Shown piece by piece: positions 17,742-29,082 of a stretch of DNA of 64,000 bases. The stretch lies in contig NZ_FCOM02000012.1 in assembly GCF_001544695.2 (NCBI RefSeq), positions 1 through 64,000 on the forward strand. The letters run 5' to 3'. Source of the DNA: Caballeronia arvi (GTDB lineage: Bacteria > Pseudomonadota > Gammaproteobacteria > Burkholderiales > Burkholderiaceae). The notes beneath the pieces are model-generated. The model made no database searches. It had not been told where the DNA came from and saw only the letters and a list, made by a program, of their open reading frames with translations. A program made the position numbers and the translations under genes. Within the stretch, counting starts at the first letter, position 1. Every line of letters starts with the position of its first letter.

Positions 17742-18166
17742 GGGTGGCGAAAGCTCGATTTGCAACTGTTTGTATCAGAGCGGCAGCAGAATACGATGCA
17801 CTCGGCCGATCCGATAAACCGTGCGCCCCCGGTGGTCTCGCCGACGAGAATATAGGCGCTGCAGGACACGGGGGCCGGCGTCCGCCATCAGCCCCCAACG
17901 TGTTGTCCGCTTCGTTGAGCCCGCGCCACAAGCCAGACTGCACAGGTCGAAAAAGCCAGCGGAGATAGCCTCGGCGCGCGTCGAGTTGCATTAAGCTTTC
18001 GCGCCCGCTCTCGTCATAGTCTCGCGGTGCCCTGTTGCTCGCGTCTGCCTCGTAGAAACCGAACGCCTGCCGGCAGGCGAGCGCCTCTGCCGCGCTTGCG
18101 CTCATGACATTGCAACAGCGCTGCTCGACACGCTCCACGTCCCACGCGCCGAGTTGCCAGGCTGCG

Positions 18167-18472
18167 TCAAGCACCAGCAAATCCACCGTCTCGAAGCTGC
18201 GCCATTGAAGAGAACGTGGAATCGAAGCAGAGCGCTGCTGATGAAAAACCTCTGCGCAGCAGGGTGAGTATGGCCGGTACTGGGGTCGCCGCAACGAGGG
18301 CCACCACTTCGTTCAGTCTCTCACTGCGGAACAGTTCGACCGCGAGTTCGAATAGCGAAAAAGCGATAGTGAGCACGAGTGTCATATCGAACAGGGTCGC
18401 ATAATCGGGCACCTCGTCGACGGCAGACTGAAGGGGCACGCTCTGCCATTTGTCGGGGAGATTCCTGTCCAT
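18167..18472 (-). CDS. Hypothetical protein, possibly frameshifted
   Basis: The ATG at 18472 has an excellent ribosome-binding site (AGGAG six bases upstream) and opens a 101-residue frame MDRNLPDKWQSVPLQSAVDE, followed by a hydrophobic stretch (FDMTLVLTIAFSLFELAVEL) and another (VVALVAATPVPAILTLL). Late in the frame the composition deteriorates, while an overlapping frame from about 18200 down to 17737 reads convincingly (VDLLVLDAAWQLGAWDVERV, then ALACRQAFGFYEADASN). A frameshift near 18210 may therefore have split one gene. I do not recognise either half. Confidence 0.4.
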   Translation of the reverse strand: MDRNLPDKWQSVPLQSAVDEVPDYATLFDMTLVLTIAFSLFELAVELFRSERLNEVVALVAATPVPAILTLLRRGFSSAALCFDSTFSSMAQLRDGGFAGA

Positions 18473-19191
18473 CAAAATCTCCTGGTGCTTGACCCGTGAC
18501 CGATCGGAGCAGAACTGTCAGATCCTTCCTTCCACAGAGACCGTTTCCAGCACTGCGGCCAGAATCATTGCTTCGACGTTTGGTGTATAGGTTGAACGCG
18601 TCTGGGTCGATATACGGCGTCGCCTCTTGCAATGGTCTGGCCGCTCATGGAGCAGACCCCTACTTTCTTCGCGATGCAGCGCCGCCATAGTTGTGCGCCG
18701 GAGAAGCAGGAGGTCGAGTCGCTCCACGCAACAGTTGCCGAGGTCGGACTATCACGTTCGAGGAGCCGGATGACACATTTCCCAAAGTAGCTATCACCGC
18801 GCATCGGGCGGACACGGCTGGTCACAAGGGCACATGCATTTCGGCTTCGCCCGATAGGAGGGCCATTGTTGATTGCGTCGTTCTGTGCTCTCTAAACGGA
18901 GCTTGCATGATGCGGTTCCTCGATACTCATTCGACAGACAGGGAGATCAGCCAGCTGACACGGACAGCAACAGAAAGCCCCATGACGTGATCAAACGAGC
19001 GCCGTTCGCGTTCCCGTCAGGCAGCGACGTTGGTTCGTGAAAAGATTCCCGGCGTGATCGAAGGGAAGTGCGGGGTGCGCGCTGCTGCAAGTTCGGGCAC
19101 ATGTATCACGTCGCTCGATTGGTTTCGGGGTTCGGTTCTGCCGGCCCCGGTCGCCTTTGCCATGACTCATTCCTTCAACTCGAGCGTCGTA
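18473..19191. other. Non-coding stretch upstream of DJ-1 remnant
   Basis: About 720 bases with several short overlapping ORFs on both strands, none with a convincing composition or ribosome-binding site. It looks like decayed sequence. Confidence 0.4.
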
Positions 19192-19874
19192 TCAGGCCAT
19201 GCTCAGCCTCGAGAGCAGCGCTTTTGCCGCTGCTTCCGACGAGGCGGGATTCTGGCCAGTAATCAGGCTTTCCGCGACGACCACGTATGATTGCCAATCC
19301 GGCCCCTTCGAATACTTTCCTCCATTCTTCTTCAAGATGTCCTCGACGAGGAAAGGCACCACTTCCGTAAGTCCGACCGCCGCTTCTTCTGAATTGGCAA
19401 AGCCGGTTACGGGTTTATCTCGCACGATCGGAGAGCCATCGGGCGCCTTTGCATGACGGAGCACACCGGGAGCATGGCAAACCGCGGCGACCGGCTTTCC
19501 CGCTGCATACATGGTTTCGATCAATGTGATCGACTGCGGATCTTCTGCCAGATCCCATAGCGGTCCGTGTCCGCCCGGATAGAACAAGGTGTCATAGTCC
19601 GCGGCGGAGACAGTCGAGAGCTTCGCTGTGTTTGCCAGTGCCGCTTGCACTTCGTCATCCTTCTTGAAGCGCCGGGTCGCTTCGGTTTGCGAATCCGGAT
19701 CGTCGCTCTTGGGGTCGAGAGGCGGCTGCCCGCCGTTTGGCGAAGCGAGTGTCATCTCGACGCCTGCGTCCTTGAACGCGTAATAAGGCGCAGCAAACTC
19801 CTCGAGCCAGAATCCGTTTTCCGGCCCGTATCGCCGAGCTGGTCGTGTGAAGTGAGTATCACCAGGATTTTCAT
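19192..19874 (-). pseudogene. DJ-1/PfpI-family protein with N-terminal frameshift
   Basis: The bulk of the frame encodes a DJ-1/PfpI class protein, a stress-linked glutamine-amidotransferase-like fold with glyoxalase/chaperone relatives such as Hsp31. FYPGGHGPLWDLAEDPQSIT and the nucleophile elbow PVAAVCHAPGVLR are intact. The expected N terminus MKILVILTSHDQLGDTG begins at ATG 19874 behind GAGG, in a different frame. One base missing in the GTTTTCC region at 19815-19820 joins GRKT to GFWLEEFAAPYYAFKDAG. The open frame extending to 19935 uses a spurious start. A sequencing error in a short homopolymer is the alternative. Confidence 0.85.
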
Positions 19875-20754
19875 GACAACCTCGCGAGTCCATTAATTCA
19901 CGTTGCAACGAGCCGAAGAGCGGTGTCATCAACATAAGTCGCTCTGGCCGTATAGGCGCCCATCAAGAGCGCCGAGGGTGCCTCCGGTCTGGTGCTGTGT
20001 CCCTTCCCGCCCCTCGGCCACGATGTCCGGATCCCACTTCAGTTCGTACTCTACATCTTGTTTAATGTCGTCGTCGGTTCTCATCGCTGTTGCTCGTCGG
20101 TTGTGAATGGACTAACGCACGCGCAGGCTACGCCCTGCACCGCACGCATTCGTCCGCGGTAGGGCCACGGTAGGGCCACGGTAGGGCGCGCGCGGCAGAT
20201 TTTCTTCCCTGCACCTGTTCGGTTTTTGCGCAATGCTGCTGTACGTTCACATCGGAAGCCGCGCAGCGGGAGCGCAGAGATCCGACAAATCTTTGCAAGA
20301 ATGAAGAAGTGAAACCGGCAAGAGCCTACTCTTGATGTCATCGTCATCGCGTCAACGGCCCCGTCAACATCCGAAGGTACGCGCCGGGCGGGATATGCAC
20401 GGTTGGCTGGCACGTCGAATCGACACCCCGACAATTATGCGAACCATACGGTGTGGACGTCGATCACACCGACGCGCAGTTCGACATTGGAGAGTGCTCA
20501 CGCTTAAACTTCCGAAGACTAATATGACCGCACCTGAAGGCCGGAGAATCGAAATTCAGTCGTTGCGCGAACCGAGCGTCGGCCGACCGCGCTGTAGCGG
20601 ACGCTTCCTCACTGGATGCGCTCCCCGGCGCAACAAGGTCGTTGAGAACACATGTGCATGCGGGACAAGCGGCGGGCAAGGTCTATTTCGGCTCGTGAGC
20701 TGCGGAGGAAGAGCAACGGACTCCTAATCCATTGTCACCGGTTCGAGTTCGTGG
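19875..20754. other. Long gene-poor stretch
   Basis: About 880 bases between the DJ-1 remnant and the monooxygenase gene. It contains an 11-base tandem repeat (20158-20187) and a degenerate tRNA (20692-20759); no convincing coding sequence was found. Confidence 0.45.
20158..20187. repeat. 11-base tandem repeat, 2.7 copies
   Basis: The unit GGTAGGGCCAC occurs at 20158-20168 and 20169-20179, followed by a partial third copy at 20180-20187. It is a simple slipped-strand repeat in non-coding DNA. Confidence 0.85.
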
Positions 20755-20759
20755 CTACG
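20692..20759 (+). pseudogene. Degenerate tRNA relic (Arg-CCT-like)
   Basis: The stretch AGAGCAACGGACTCCTAATCC followed by ATTGTCACCGGTTCGAG aligns with the D-arm, anticodon arm and T-arm of the tRNA-Lys at 14004, but carries CCT at the anticodon position. Acceptor arms do not pair and the 5' part is eroded, so it is unlikely to fold into a working tRNA. Such 3'-end tRNA relics often mark old integration sites. It overlaps the stop codon of the gene on the opposite strand. Confidence 0.5.
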
Positions 20760-21057
20760 ACGGCAGCTTCGCCGCGAGTACATCGATGTTCATAATTTCT
20801 GGCGAGTTAGCAAAAAGATCCGGGGCCCGCGCCATCAGCGCTTCGGCTACTTTGCCCGACAGGTGCGCCTGGCGTCCGGCGTCGTCGGGGAACGCGTCGA
20901 AGATGCCGTACACCGATGGCGCGATTTTCAGCCCGAACCACGCGATCGTCGCGGGCTCCTGCTCCACGAGCGGCAATCCGCCCATCAGGAAGCTTTCGAC
21001 TTCCTGCTCCTTGCCCGGCTTCGCTTCAAGCCGGACGAACAGCGCTGTCTTGACCAT
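20755..21057 (-). CDS. Antibiotic-biosynthesis-monooxygenase (ABM) family protein
   Basis: A 100-residue ferredoxin-like alpha/beta-barrel protein of the ABM family. MVKTALFVRLEAKPGKEQEV, the central WFGLKIAPSVYGIFDAFPDD and the terminal helix HLSGKVAEALMARAPDLFAN are typical of the quinol monooxygenase (YgiN-like) group. Members oxidise small quinols or phenolics without a cofactor and act as dimers. The substrate is not predictable. It is not clearly part of an operon. Confidence 0.8.
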   Translation of the reverse strand: MVKTALFVRLEAKPGKEQEVESFLMGGLPLVEQEPATIAWFGLKIAPSVYGIFDAFPDDAGRQAHLSGKVAEALMARAPDLFANSPEIMNIDVLAAKLPS

Positions 21058-21335
21058 GTCTGCCTCTGTGTTGATGCCGCTTACGGGTATCGACGGAAAC
21101 TCCCTTTAGATCTCTTCACGCATGCGTGGCGCACGCCCTAGCCAGCTTACTCTTTTGAGCGCAAGAAGTTCCGCTAGAGTCTCCTTCGGTCGACTGCGCC
21201 AATCCGAAGAAAGTCGCGCCCGCTGCTCAGTGTTCGCGGCTACATGTTCGGTTGACTACTGCGTTTCGTCGGCCCGACCTGTCAAGGCGCGGCGGTTGAC
21301 ACAGCGGATGTGGCCCACGACCGGGCAGGTCGCCT

Positions 21336-21692
21336 TCAATGCCTTCTCAGGTGTGCTTGAATTTCGCGCGTGTCGAAGGCCGAGAGATCCTCGTTGATCT
21401 CCTCGAAAATCATCTGACGTGTCTGCTCGCTCAGACGCTCGCGAAGGAGGCCGAGAAATTTCGGCTCCACGGCAAATCGCAATCGCTGATACTGGTGATG
21501 AAGCCGTCCCTGTTCGACGCGGTCGGCGACGGTCTTCGCGAATTTTTCGCGTTCCTTCTCGCTCAGCGCCGTCCCACCAGGGGCGACATTGACGAGGTCC
21601 TCGATTTCCCGCAAGTCTAGTTTAAGTCCCGAGGTCTCGAAGATTCGAGCACGGCTGCCGTCGGCGACGACAACCCAGGTAGTGTCAGCCAT
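21336..21692 (-). CDS. Host-attachment-type protein
   Basis: A 118-residue protein of the family named for being required for attachment to host cells. It begins MADTTWVVVADGSRARIFET, the family hallmark, and has DLVNVAPGGTALSEKEREKF, then EPKFLGLLRERLSEQTRQMI and ends EDLSAFDTREIQAHLRRH. Start chosen at ATG 21692 with GAGAGG six bases upstream. The biochemical role is unknown; members occur in many non-pathogens, including in stress islands. It lies 88 bases downstream of the flavin oxidoreductase on the same strand. Confidence 0.85.
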   Translation of the reverse strand: MADTTWVVVADGSRARIFETSGLKLDLREIEDLVNVAPGGTALSEKEREKFAKTVADRVEQGRLHHQYQRLRFAVEPKFLGLLRERLSEQTRQMIFEEINEDLSAFDTREIQAHLRRH

Positions 21693-21780
21693 GGTGCGCC
21701 TCTCAGCGTGATCGGTCGCCGGCCCGGCGGCCATCGCAAGTCGTCGCATGACGACGGCGGGCTTGCCGGTCAGCGACAGT

Positions 21781-22995
21781 CTATCTCCAGCGCCCATCGG
21801 TGACGGGCCGTGGGGCTTCCCCGCGCTCCTGCGCGAGCGACGGATAGTCGGTATATCCGCGTTCGCCGCCCCCGTAGAACGTCGACGGATCCGGCGAATT
21901 GAGCGGAGCGTGCGACCGCAAGCGCTCCGGCAGGTCGGGATTTGCGATGAACAAACGTCCGAACGCGATCAGGTCCGCGTTGCCGTCCTCGAGCCATCTT
22001 TCCGCGCTGCCTCCGTCGAACCCGCCGGCGACCATCAGCACACCACGATAAGTACGACGTATCATCTGGCTCATGCGTTTCGCGCGCTCGATGAAAGCCA
22101 CATCCTCACCGGTCGCCGCCAGCATGGGATTGACGATGTGCAAATAAGCCAGCCCGTATCGATTGAGCTTTTCGATGACGTAAGAATAGGTCGCTTCGGG
22201 GTCGTCGTCATGCATGTCGTTGAAGATGCCAAGAGGAGAGAGCCGCACGCCGACCTTTTCCGGCCCCCACACTTCGCAAACCGTCTCGACCACCTCGAAT
22301 AGCAGCTTGGCCCGACGCTCCCTCGATCCGCCGTATTCGTCCGTGCGGCGGTTCGTGCCGGACAAAAGGAACTGGTCGAGGAGATATCCGTTGGCGCTAT
22401 GTACTTCGACGCCGTCCATACCGGCAGCCTTTGCGTTGCGCGCGCCCCTGAAGTATTGGCGCACGAGATACGGCATCTCTTCGACCTGTAGCGCGCGAGG
22501 CTTGACGCATGGCGCGACGACACCTTCGCCCCGCTCGTTCTCAATGAATGCCTCTGCTTTCGGCTGAACAGCAGAGGGCGCAACTGGCAGCATTTCATCG
22601 GGCTGCAACGAGGGGTGTGATATGCGTCCTACGTGCCACAACTGCATGAACATCAACCCGCCCGCCTCGTGCACGGCGTCCGCCACGAGCCGCCAGCCTT
22701 CGACCTGCTCGCGACTATGGATGCCAGGTGTCCATGCATAGCCCTGTCCTTGCATGGACACCTGCGTCGCCTCGCTGATGATGAGCGCGGCCGCAGCGCG
22801 TTGCGTGTAATAGCAGGCGTTGAGCTGCGACGGTATGTTGCCTGGTCGGTTCGCGCGCGAACGAGTCAGCGGCGCCATTACGACACGATGACGAAGGTTG
22901 TACGGCCCCACCTTTACGGGTTCGAATAGCTTGTGTGGGAAAATTTGCTCGTCGTGCTGCCGGGCTTCTCCGGGTGCGATTTCCGTATCAGGCAT
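21781..22995 (-). CDS. Old Yellow Enzyme family NAD(P)H:flavin oxidoreductase
   Basis: A 404-residue FMN-dependent ene-reductase. KLFEPVKVGPYNLRHRVVMA and PLTRSRANRPGNIPSQLNAC form the first barrel strand; LMFMQLWHVGRISHPSLQPD and the dyad-bearing DGVEVHSANGYLLDQFLLSG follow; the FMN-phosphate region is VLMVAGGFDGGSAERWLEDG and DLIAFGRLFIANPDLPERLR. Such enzymes reduce electrophilic alkenes, nitro compounds or nitrate esters. Start ATG 22995 is preceded by AAGGAG. It probably leads an operon with the host-attachment gene. The natural substrate is unknown; a role against reactive electrophiles would fit the stress context. Confidence 0.9.
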   Translation of the reverse strand: MPDTEIAPGEARQHDEQIFPHKLFEPVKVGPYNLRHRVVMAPLTRSRANRPGNIPSQLNACYYTQRAAAALIISEATQVSMQGQGYAWTPGIHSREQVEGWRLVADAVHEAGGLMFMQLWHVGRISHPSLQPDEMLPVAPSAVQPKAEAFIENERGEGVVAPCVKPRALQVEEMPYLVRQYFRGARNAKAAGMDGVEVHSANGYLLDQFLLSGTNRRTDEYGGSRERRAKLLFEVVETVCEVWGPEKVGVRLSPLGIFNDMHDDDPEATYSYVIEKLNRYGLAYLHIVNPMLAATGEDVAFIERAKRMSQMIRRTYRGVLMVAGGFDGGSAERWLEDGNADLIAFGRLFIANPDLPERLRSHAPLNSPDPSTFYGGGERGYTDYPSLAQERGEAPRPVTDGRWR

Positions 22996-23314
22996 ATTTG
23001 CTCCTTGTGTTTTTGACTCGGCCCGAAAACTGCTGCCAAAGACGCATCGAAGCGTCGGCGTCAAATCACATCGACAGGATCGCCGCTCTACCGGCAGTCT
23101 AGCCATGACCTTGGACGCCCTTCTTTCCGGTTTCTGCTCAGATGTGTCACGATCCTGCGGTCATGGATGCGCCGGCAGAAAGCCAACAAAAACCGGCAGA
23201 ATCGCGAAAGACACCCCCCTGCGATGTCTCTAAAGTGTTCGGGATATGGTCTATCGCTGTTATCGAGCGCGTGCTGCTAGCTCGTGAAGGGCATGAAACG
23301 AACAAAACTCCTGG

Positions 23315-24574
23315 ATGGCCTCAAAGGCGGACAAGTTCATGGTCAGGATCTATGGACGCATGCGCAGCGCTAACGGCTACGCGATACGCGACTTCCTGCA
23401 TCGCTGCGACATACCATTCGAATGGATCGAACTGGGCAGCGATAAGGAAGCGGAGGATCTCGCGCACGTGCAGCATCTTTCCGACTCCCGCTTGCCGGTC
23501 TGCGTCTTCCACGACGGAACCCGGCTCGAATGTCCCACCGTCCGGCAAATCACCGAGAAGCTCGGCTGGTTTGCCAGTCCATCCAGGGAGGCCTACGATC
23601 TTGCGATTTACGGCGCGGGACCGGCGGGGCTGAGCGCGGCCGTATACGGAGCGTCGGAAGGACTGCATACCGTACTGGTGGAACGTTGGGCACTGGGCGG
23701 TCAGGCAGGCAGCAGTTCGAAAATCGAGAACTATCTGGGTTTCCCGCACGGCGTGTCCGGCGCCGAGCTGGCAGAACGGGCGCGCGACCAGGCCGTCAAG
23801 TTCGGCGCGGAAATCTTGATCGCGCGCGCCGGCGTGCGCGCGGAGTTTCCGCCCGGCCAGGGCATCGTGTACCTGGAGGACGGCACACGCATTACGGCGC
23901 GCACGTCGATTTGCGCGACCGGTGTGGCGTATCGCACGCTCGGCCTGGAAGGTGAGGCGCGCTTTCTCGGCGCTGGCCTTTACTACGGCGCCGGCACGAG
24001 CGAAGCAGCGCTGATCCATGGCGAAGACGTCTATGTGGTGGGCGGCGGCAATTCGGCGGGACAAGCCGCTATGCACTTTTCGCAATCCGCCAATCGCGTC
24101 TATATGCTCGTGCGTGACACCTCGCTCAAGAACACGTTGTCCCACTACTTGGTGGATCGCATCACGGCGGCGCCGAACATTGAAGTTCGGACCAGCACCG
24201 AAGTTACCGCGCTCGCAGGCAGTGACACGTTGCAAGAAATTACGCTGACCGATGTGCGCACGGGACGGCAAATCCCGGTAAAGACGAATTGGCTATTCGT
24301 CTGCATTGGCGGCGTGCCCCAGACCGAATGGGCGCAGGAGGTTGGCGTTGTCCGAGATGAAGCCGGTTATCTAGTGACTGGTCCCGACTTGCAGGAATAT
24401 CGGTCGAGTCTGACATGGCCGCTCGAGCGCGCGCCGCTACATTTGGAGACCTGTGTGCCTGGCGTATTCGCCGCGGGCGACGTACGTCACGGGTCGATCA
24501 AGCGTGTCGCGTCGGCAGTCGGCGAAGGGGCGATGGCTGTCGCGCTGGTGCATCGCTATTTGAATAGCGCGTGA
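23315..24574 (+). CDS. Thioredoxin-reductase-like FAD protein lacking redox cysteines
   Basis: A 419-residue protein. Residues about 10-85 form a glutaredoxin/thioredoxin-like domain (VRIYGRMRSANGYAIRDFLH) in which the CxxC is replaced by R-S-A-N. From residue 92 a class-II pyridine nucleotide-disulfide reductase begins (YDLAIYGAGPAGLSAAVYGA), with the NAD(P) site VYVVGGGNSAGQAAMHF and the FAD end GVFAAGDVRHGSIKRVASAV. Where TrxB has CATC there is YYGAGTSEA, so neither domain has a disulfide. The start is ATG 23315; ATG 23339 is an alternative. It is 53 bases before its partner, a UBP zinc finger. It may be a regulatory or NADPH-sensing flavoprotein. Confidence 0.82.
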   Translation: MASKADKFMVRIYGRMRSANGYAIRDFLHRCDIPFEWIELGSDKEAEDLAHVQHLSDSRLPVCVFHDGTRLECPTVRQITEKLGWFASPSREAYDLAIYGAGPAGLSAAVYGASEGLHTVLVERWALGGQAGSSSKIENYLGFPHGVSGAELAERARDQAVKFGAEILIARAGVRAEFPPGQGIVYLEDGTRITARTSICATGVAYRTLGLEGEARFLGAGLYYGAGTSEAALIHGEDVYVVGGGNSAGQAAMHFSQSANRVYMLVRDTSLKNTLSHYLVDRITAAPNIEVRTSTEVTALAGSDTLQEITLTDVRTGRQIPVKTNWLFVCIGGVPQTEWAQEVGVVRDEAGYLVTGPDLQEYRSSLTWPLERAPLHLETCVPGVFAAGDVRHGSIKRVASAVGEGAMAVALVHRYLNSA

Positions 24575-24627
24575 GCGTCAGCGCAACCTTGATTCGCACG
24601 CCGCGCGCCTGTCCGAGGAGTACGATC

Positions 24628-24900
24628 ATGACCCCGGGTTGCACGCACCTAGGCGAGGCCCGCATCCTCCACACGCCCATTAATTACTGCGAGGACTGCA
24701 TCAAGCTTCGCCAGCCGTGGGTACATTTGCGGCTCTGTCTTTCGTGCGGACACGTCGGCTGTTGCGATTCGTCGCCCAACCGGCACGCAAGCAAGCATTT
24801 TCACGCGACCGGCCATTCGCTGGTGCGCTCAATCGAACCTGGCGAAACTTGGATCTGGTGCTATCGCGACGAGATTGTCGTAGGTGAAGTTGAATCGTGA
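24628..24900 (+). CDS. UBP-type zinc-finger protein
   Basis: A 90-residue protein made almost wholly of a UBP-type zinc finger. The ligand pattern is visible as CTHL ... YCEDCIKLRQPWVHLRLCLS, then CGHVGCCDSSPNRHASKHFH and ATGHSL. In eukaryotes this domain binds ubiquitin C termini; bacterial copies have no ubiquitin partner, and commonly follow thioredoxin-reductase-like flavoproteins as here. Start ATG 24628 follows GAGGAG by seven bases; a longer frame from 24571 overlaps the previous stop. It ends at the strong hairpin 24898-24935. Confidence 0.85.
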   Translation: MTPGCTHLGEARILHTPINYCEDCIKLRQPWVHLRLCLSCGHVGCCDSSPNRHASKHFHATGHSLVRSIEPGETWIWCYRDEIVVGEVES

Positions 24901-24935
24901 ACGAGACGCCGCCCTTGCGGGCGGCGTCTCGTTCA
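24898..24935. terminator. Strong bidirectional terminator hairpin
   Basis: A perfect 17-base inverted repeat (24898-24914 against 24919-24935) with a TTGC loop sits between the convergent UBP zinc-finger gene and clpK. It contains the zinc-finger stop codon. There is no clear T-run, so it may terminate by Rho or act as an RNA-stabilising end, in both directions. Confidence 0.75.
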
Positions 24936-24948
24936 CGCAATGCCGGAC

Positions 24949-27786
<2,838 letters not shown>

Positions 27787-27926
27787 GATGTTCTCCGTAG
27801 GGTAGGCAGGGGATGGTCCTTCTAGTTTCGCGCGCACAGCGCCCCATCTTTGACGGCTTCGGGCGGCGTATCGCCGAACGCCATGGAAGCTGCCGAGCTG
27901 TCCGATGCAGCCGTGTGCGCACCGCG

Positions 27927-28526
27927 CTATTTGATCTCGAGGCGCCGCTTCGCCGCGGGTTCATTTGCCGCTTTGGGCAACCGCACGGTGAGGACGCCAT
28001 TCTCGAAGTTCGCCTCGGCGCGTTCGAGATCGACGCCGGAGGGCAGCGGTATGGCGCGCTGAAACTGTCCGAACGCCCGGTCCACCCGGTAGCAGCCTTT
28101 CTCGTCGCTCTTCGATTCGATGCGCTTCTCGCCGGTCAGCACCAGCATGTCCTCAATGACTTCCAGCTCCACGTCCTCGCGCGATAGTCCTGGCAATTCG
28201 GCCACGATGCGAAGCGCGTCGCCGTCGTCGATAACGTCGAGGCGCGGCTGAAAGCGGCTGGGACTGAAGTCGCCGAACCAGTTGCCAAGCGGTCCCATCC
28301 CGCCGAACGGATCGCGTATGAGGTCGGTAAGAAGATGCAGCGGATCGGGCAGCGGCCAACGCGCCGCATCGATCGATACTGGCCATGCGGACGCGGCCGC
28401 ATCCGAGGTCGACGGCGCGGCGGTTTGCTGTGAGGGCGGGGCGTTCAGCTTCGCGCCCGCGCCCTTATCCTCGGGGCTCTTGCGCAGGAAGCGAAAGGGG
28501 TTCCACTTATCGAGGTCCAATAGCAT
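27927..28526 (-). CDS. hsp20: Small heat-shock protein, Hsp20 family, with KWNPF arm
   Basis: A 199-residue Hsp20 from ATG 28526, preceded by AAGGAG. The N-terminal arm (MLLDLDKWNPFRFLRKSPED) is long and includes an alanine/serine/threonine-rich spacer. The crystallin domain begins near residue 97 (WFGDFSPSRFQPRLDVIDDG), continues VAELPGLSREDVELEVIEDM and ends GVLTVRLPKAANEPAAKRRLEIK. It is paralogous to the Hsp20 at 13398-13958. In the known heat-resistance loci an Hsp20 is encoded immediately upstream of clpK, as here, and supplies aggregates to the disaggregase. Confidence 0.93.
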   Translation of the reverse strand: MLLDLDKWNPFRFLRKSPEDKGAGAKLNAPPSQQTAAPSTSDAAASAWPVSIDAARWPLPDPLHLLTDLIRDPFGGMGPLGNWFGDFSPSRFQPRLDVIDDGDALRIVAELPGLSREDVELEVIEDMLVLTGEKRIESKSDEKGCYRVDRAFGQFQRAIPLPSGVDLERAEANFENGVLTVRLPKAANEPAAKRRLEIK

Positions 28527-28607
28527 CGCTATGCTCCTTGTTCCGATGAGCCGTCGGAGAGCGGCCCGAATCTTCAATGACTGCCGCCTTGGCGCTCGCG
28601 GCCAATG

Positions 28608-29030
28608 TCAACTCTTGGCATATTCGAACTCCGGCAGTTTCTTGAGCGCATCCTTGTTGGCGCCAACCAGTATTGCCTTCGGCGCGATCTGCTTGAACTG
28701 CTGAATGGGAATGGCGACACGGTGCGCCGCGACCCCGAGAAAGCCGCCGACGTCGATAATTGCGGCCGAAAGCGAGCCATCGGGCGCGACAATCAGGTCG
28801 TCGACGCGGCCGATCTTTTCGTTCTTGTCGTTGTAGACATCGGTGTGAATCATCTTGGATGCGCGCCAGCCTCTTGCGACTACTTGCTCTTCGGTGACGG
28901 TCACCCCGAGCGTCGCCTTGCCGGCGATGGGCGCATCCTGCGCGGTCGCGCCGCTGGCGGCAAAGCCACATGCGGACAGCGCGAGGATGAATGACGACAG
29001 CCTTGCGGCCGATGCGAGGTTAGTCTTCAT
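28608..29030 (-). CDS. Exported PRC-barrel domain protein
   Basis: A 140-residue protein with a signal peptide (MKTNLASAARLSSFILALSA, cleavage after about residue 31) and one PRC-barrel domain: GWRASKMIHTDVYNDKNEKI, GRVDDLIVAPDGSLSAAIID and VGGFLGVAAHRVAIPIQQFK. PRC barrels bind RNA or protein partners; exported versions are frequent in Burkholderiaceae and are often stress-induced. It starts at ATG 29030 behind GGAGA, 52 bases after hdeD and 81 bases before hsp20, and is part of that operon. Its target in the periplasm is unknown. Confidence 0.85.
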   Translation of the reverse strand: MKTNLASAARLSSFILALSACGFAASGATAQDAPIAGKATLGVTVTEEQVVARGWRASKMIHTDVYNDKNEKIGRVDDLIVAPDGSLSAAIIDVGGFLGVAAHRVAIPIQQFKQIAPKAILVGANKDALKKLPEFEYAKS

Positions 29031-29082
29031 GGCGTTCTCCAAATGCGCAACGGACTACGTGGACGCCGGGCGCGGGATGCGC

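Noticed and set aside
17737..18294. 185-residue minus-strand ORF upstream of groES
   Set aside because: Its start has no ribosome-binding site and its end overlaps the groES promoter; only its middle looks protein-like, so it is mentioned only as a possible second half of a frameshifted gene.
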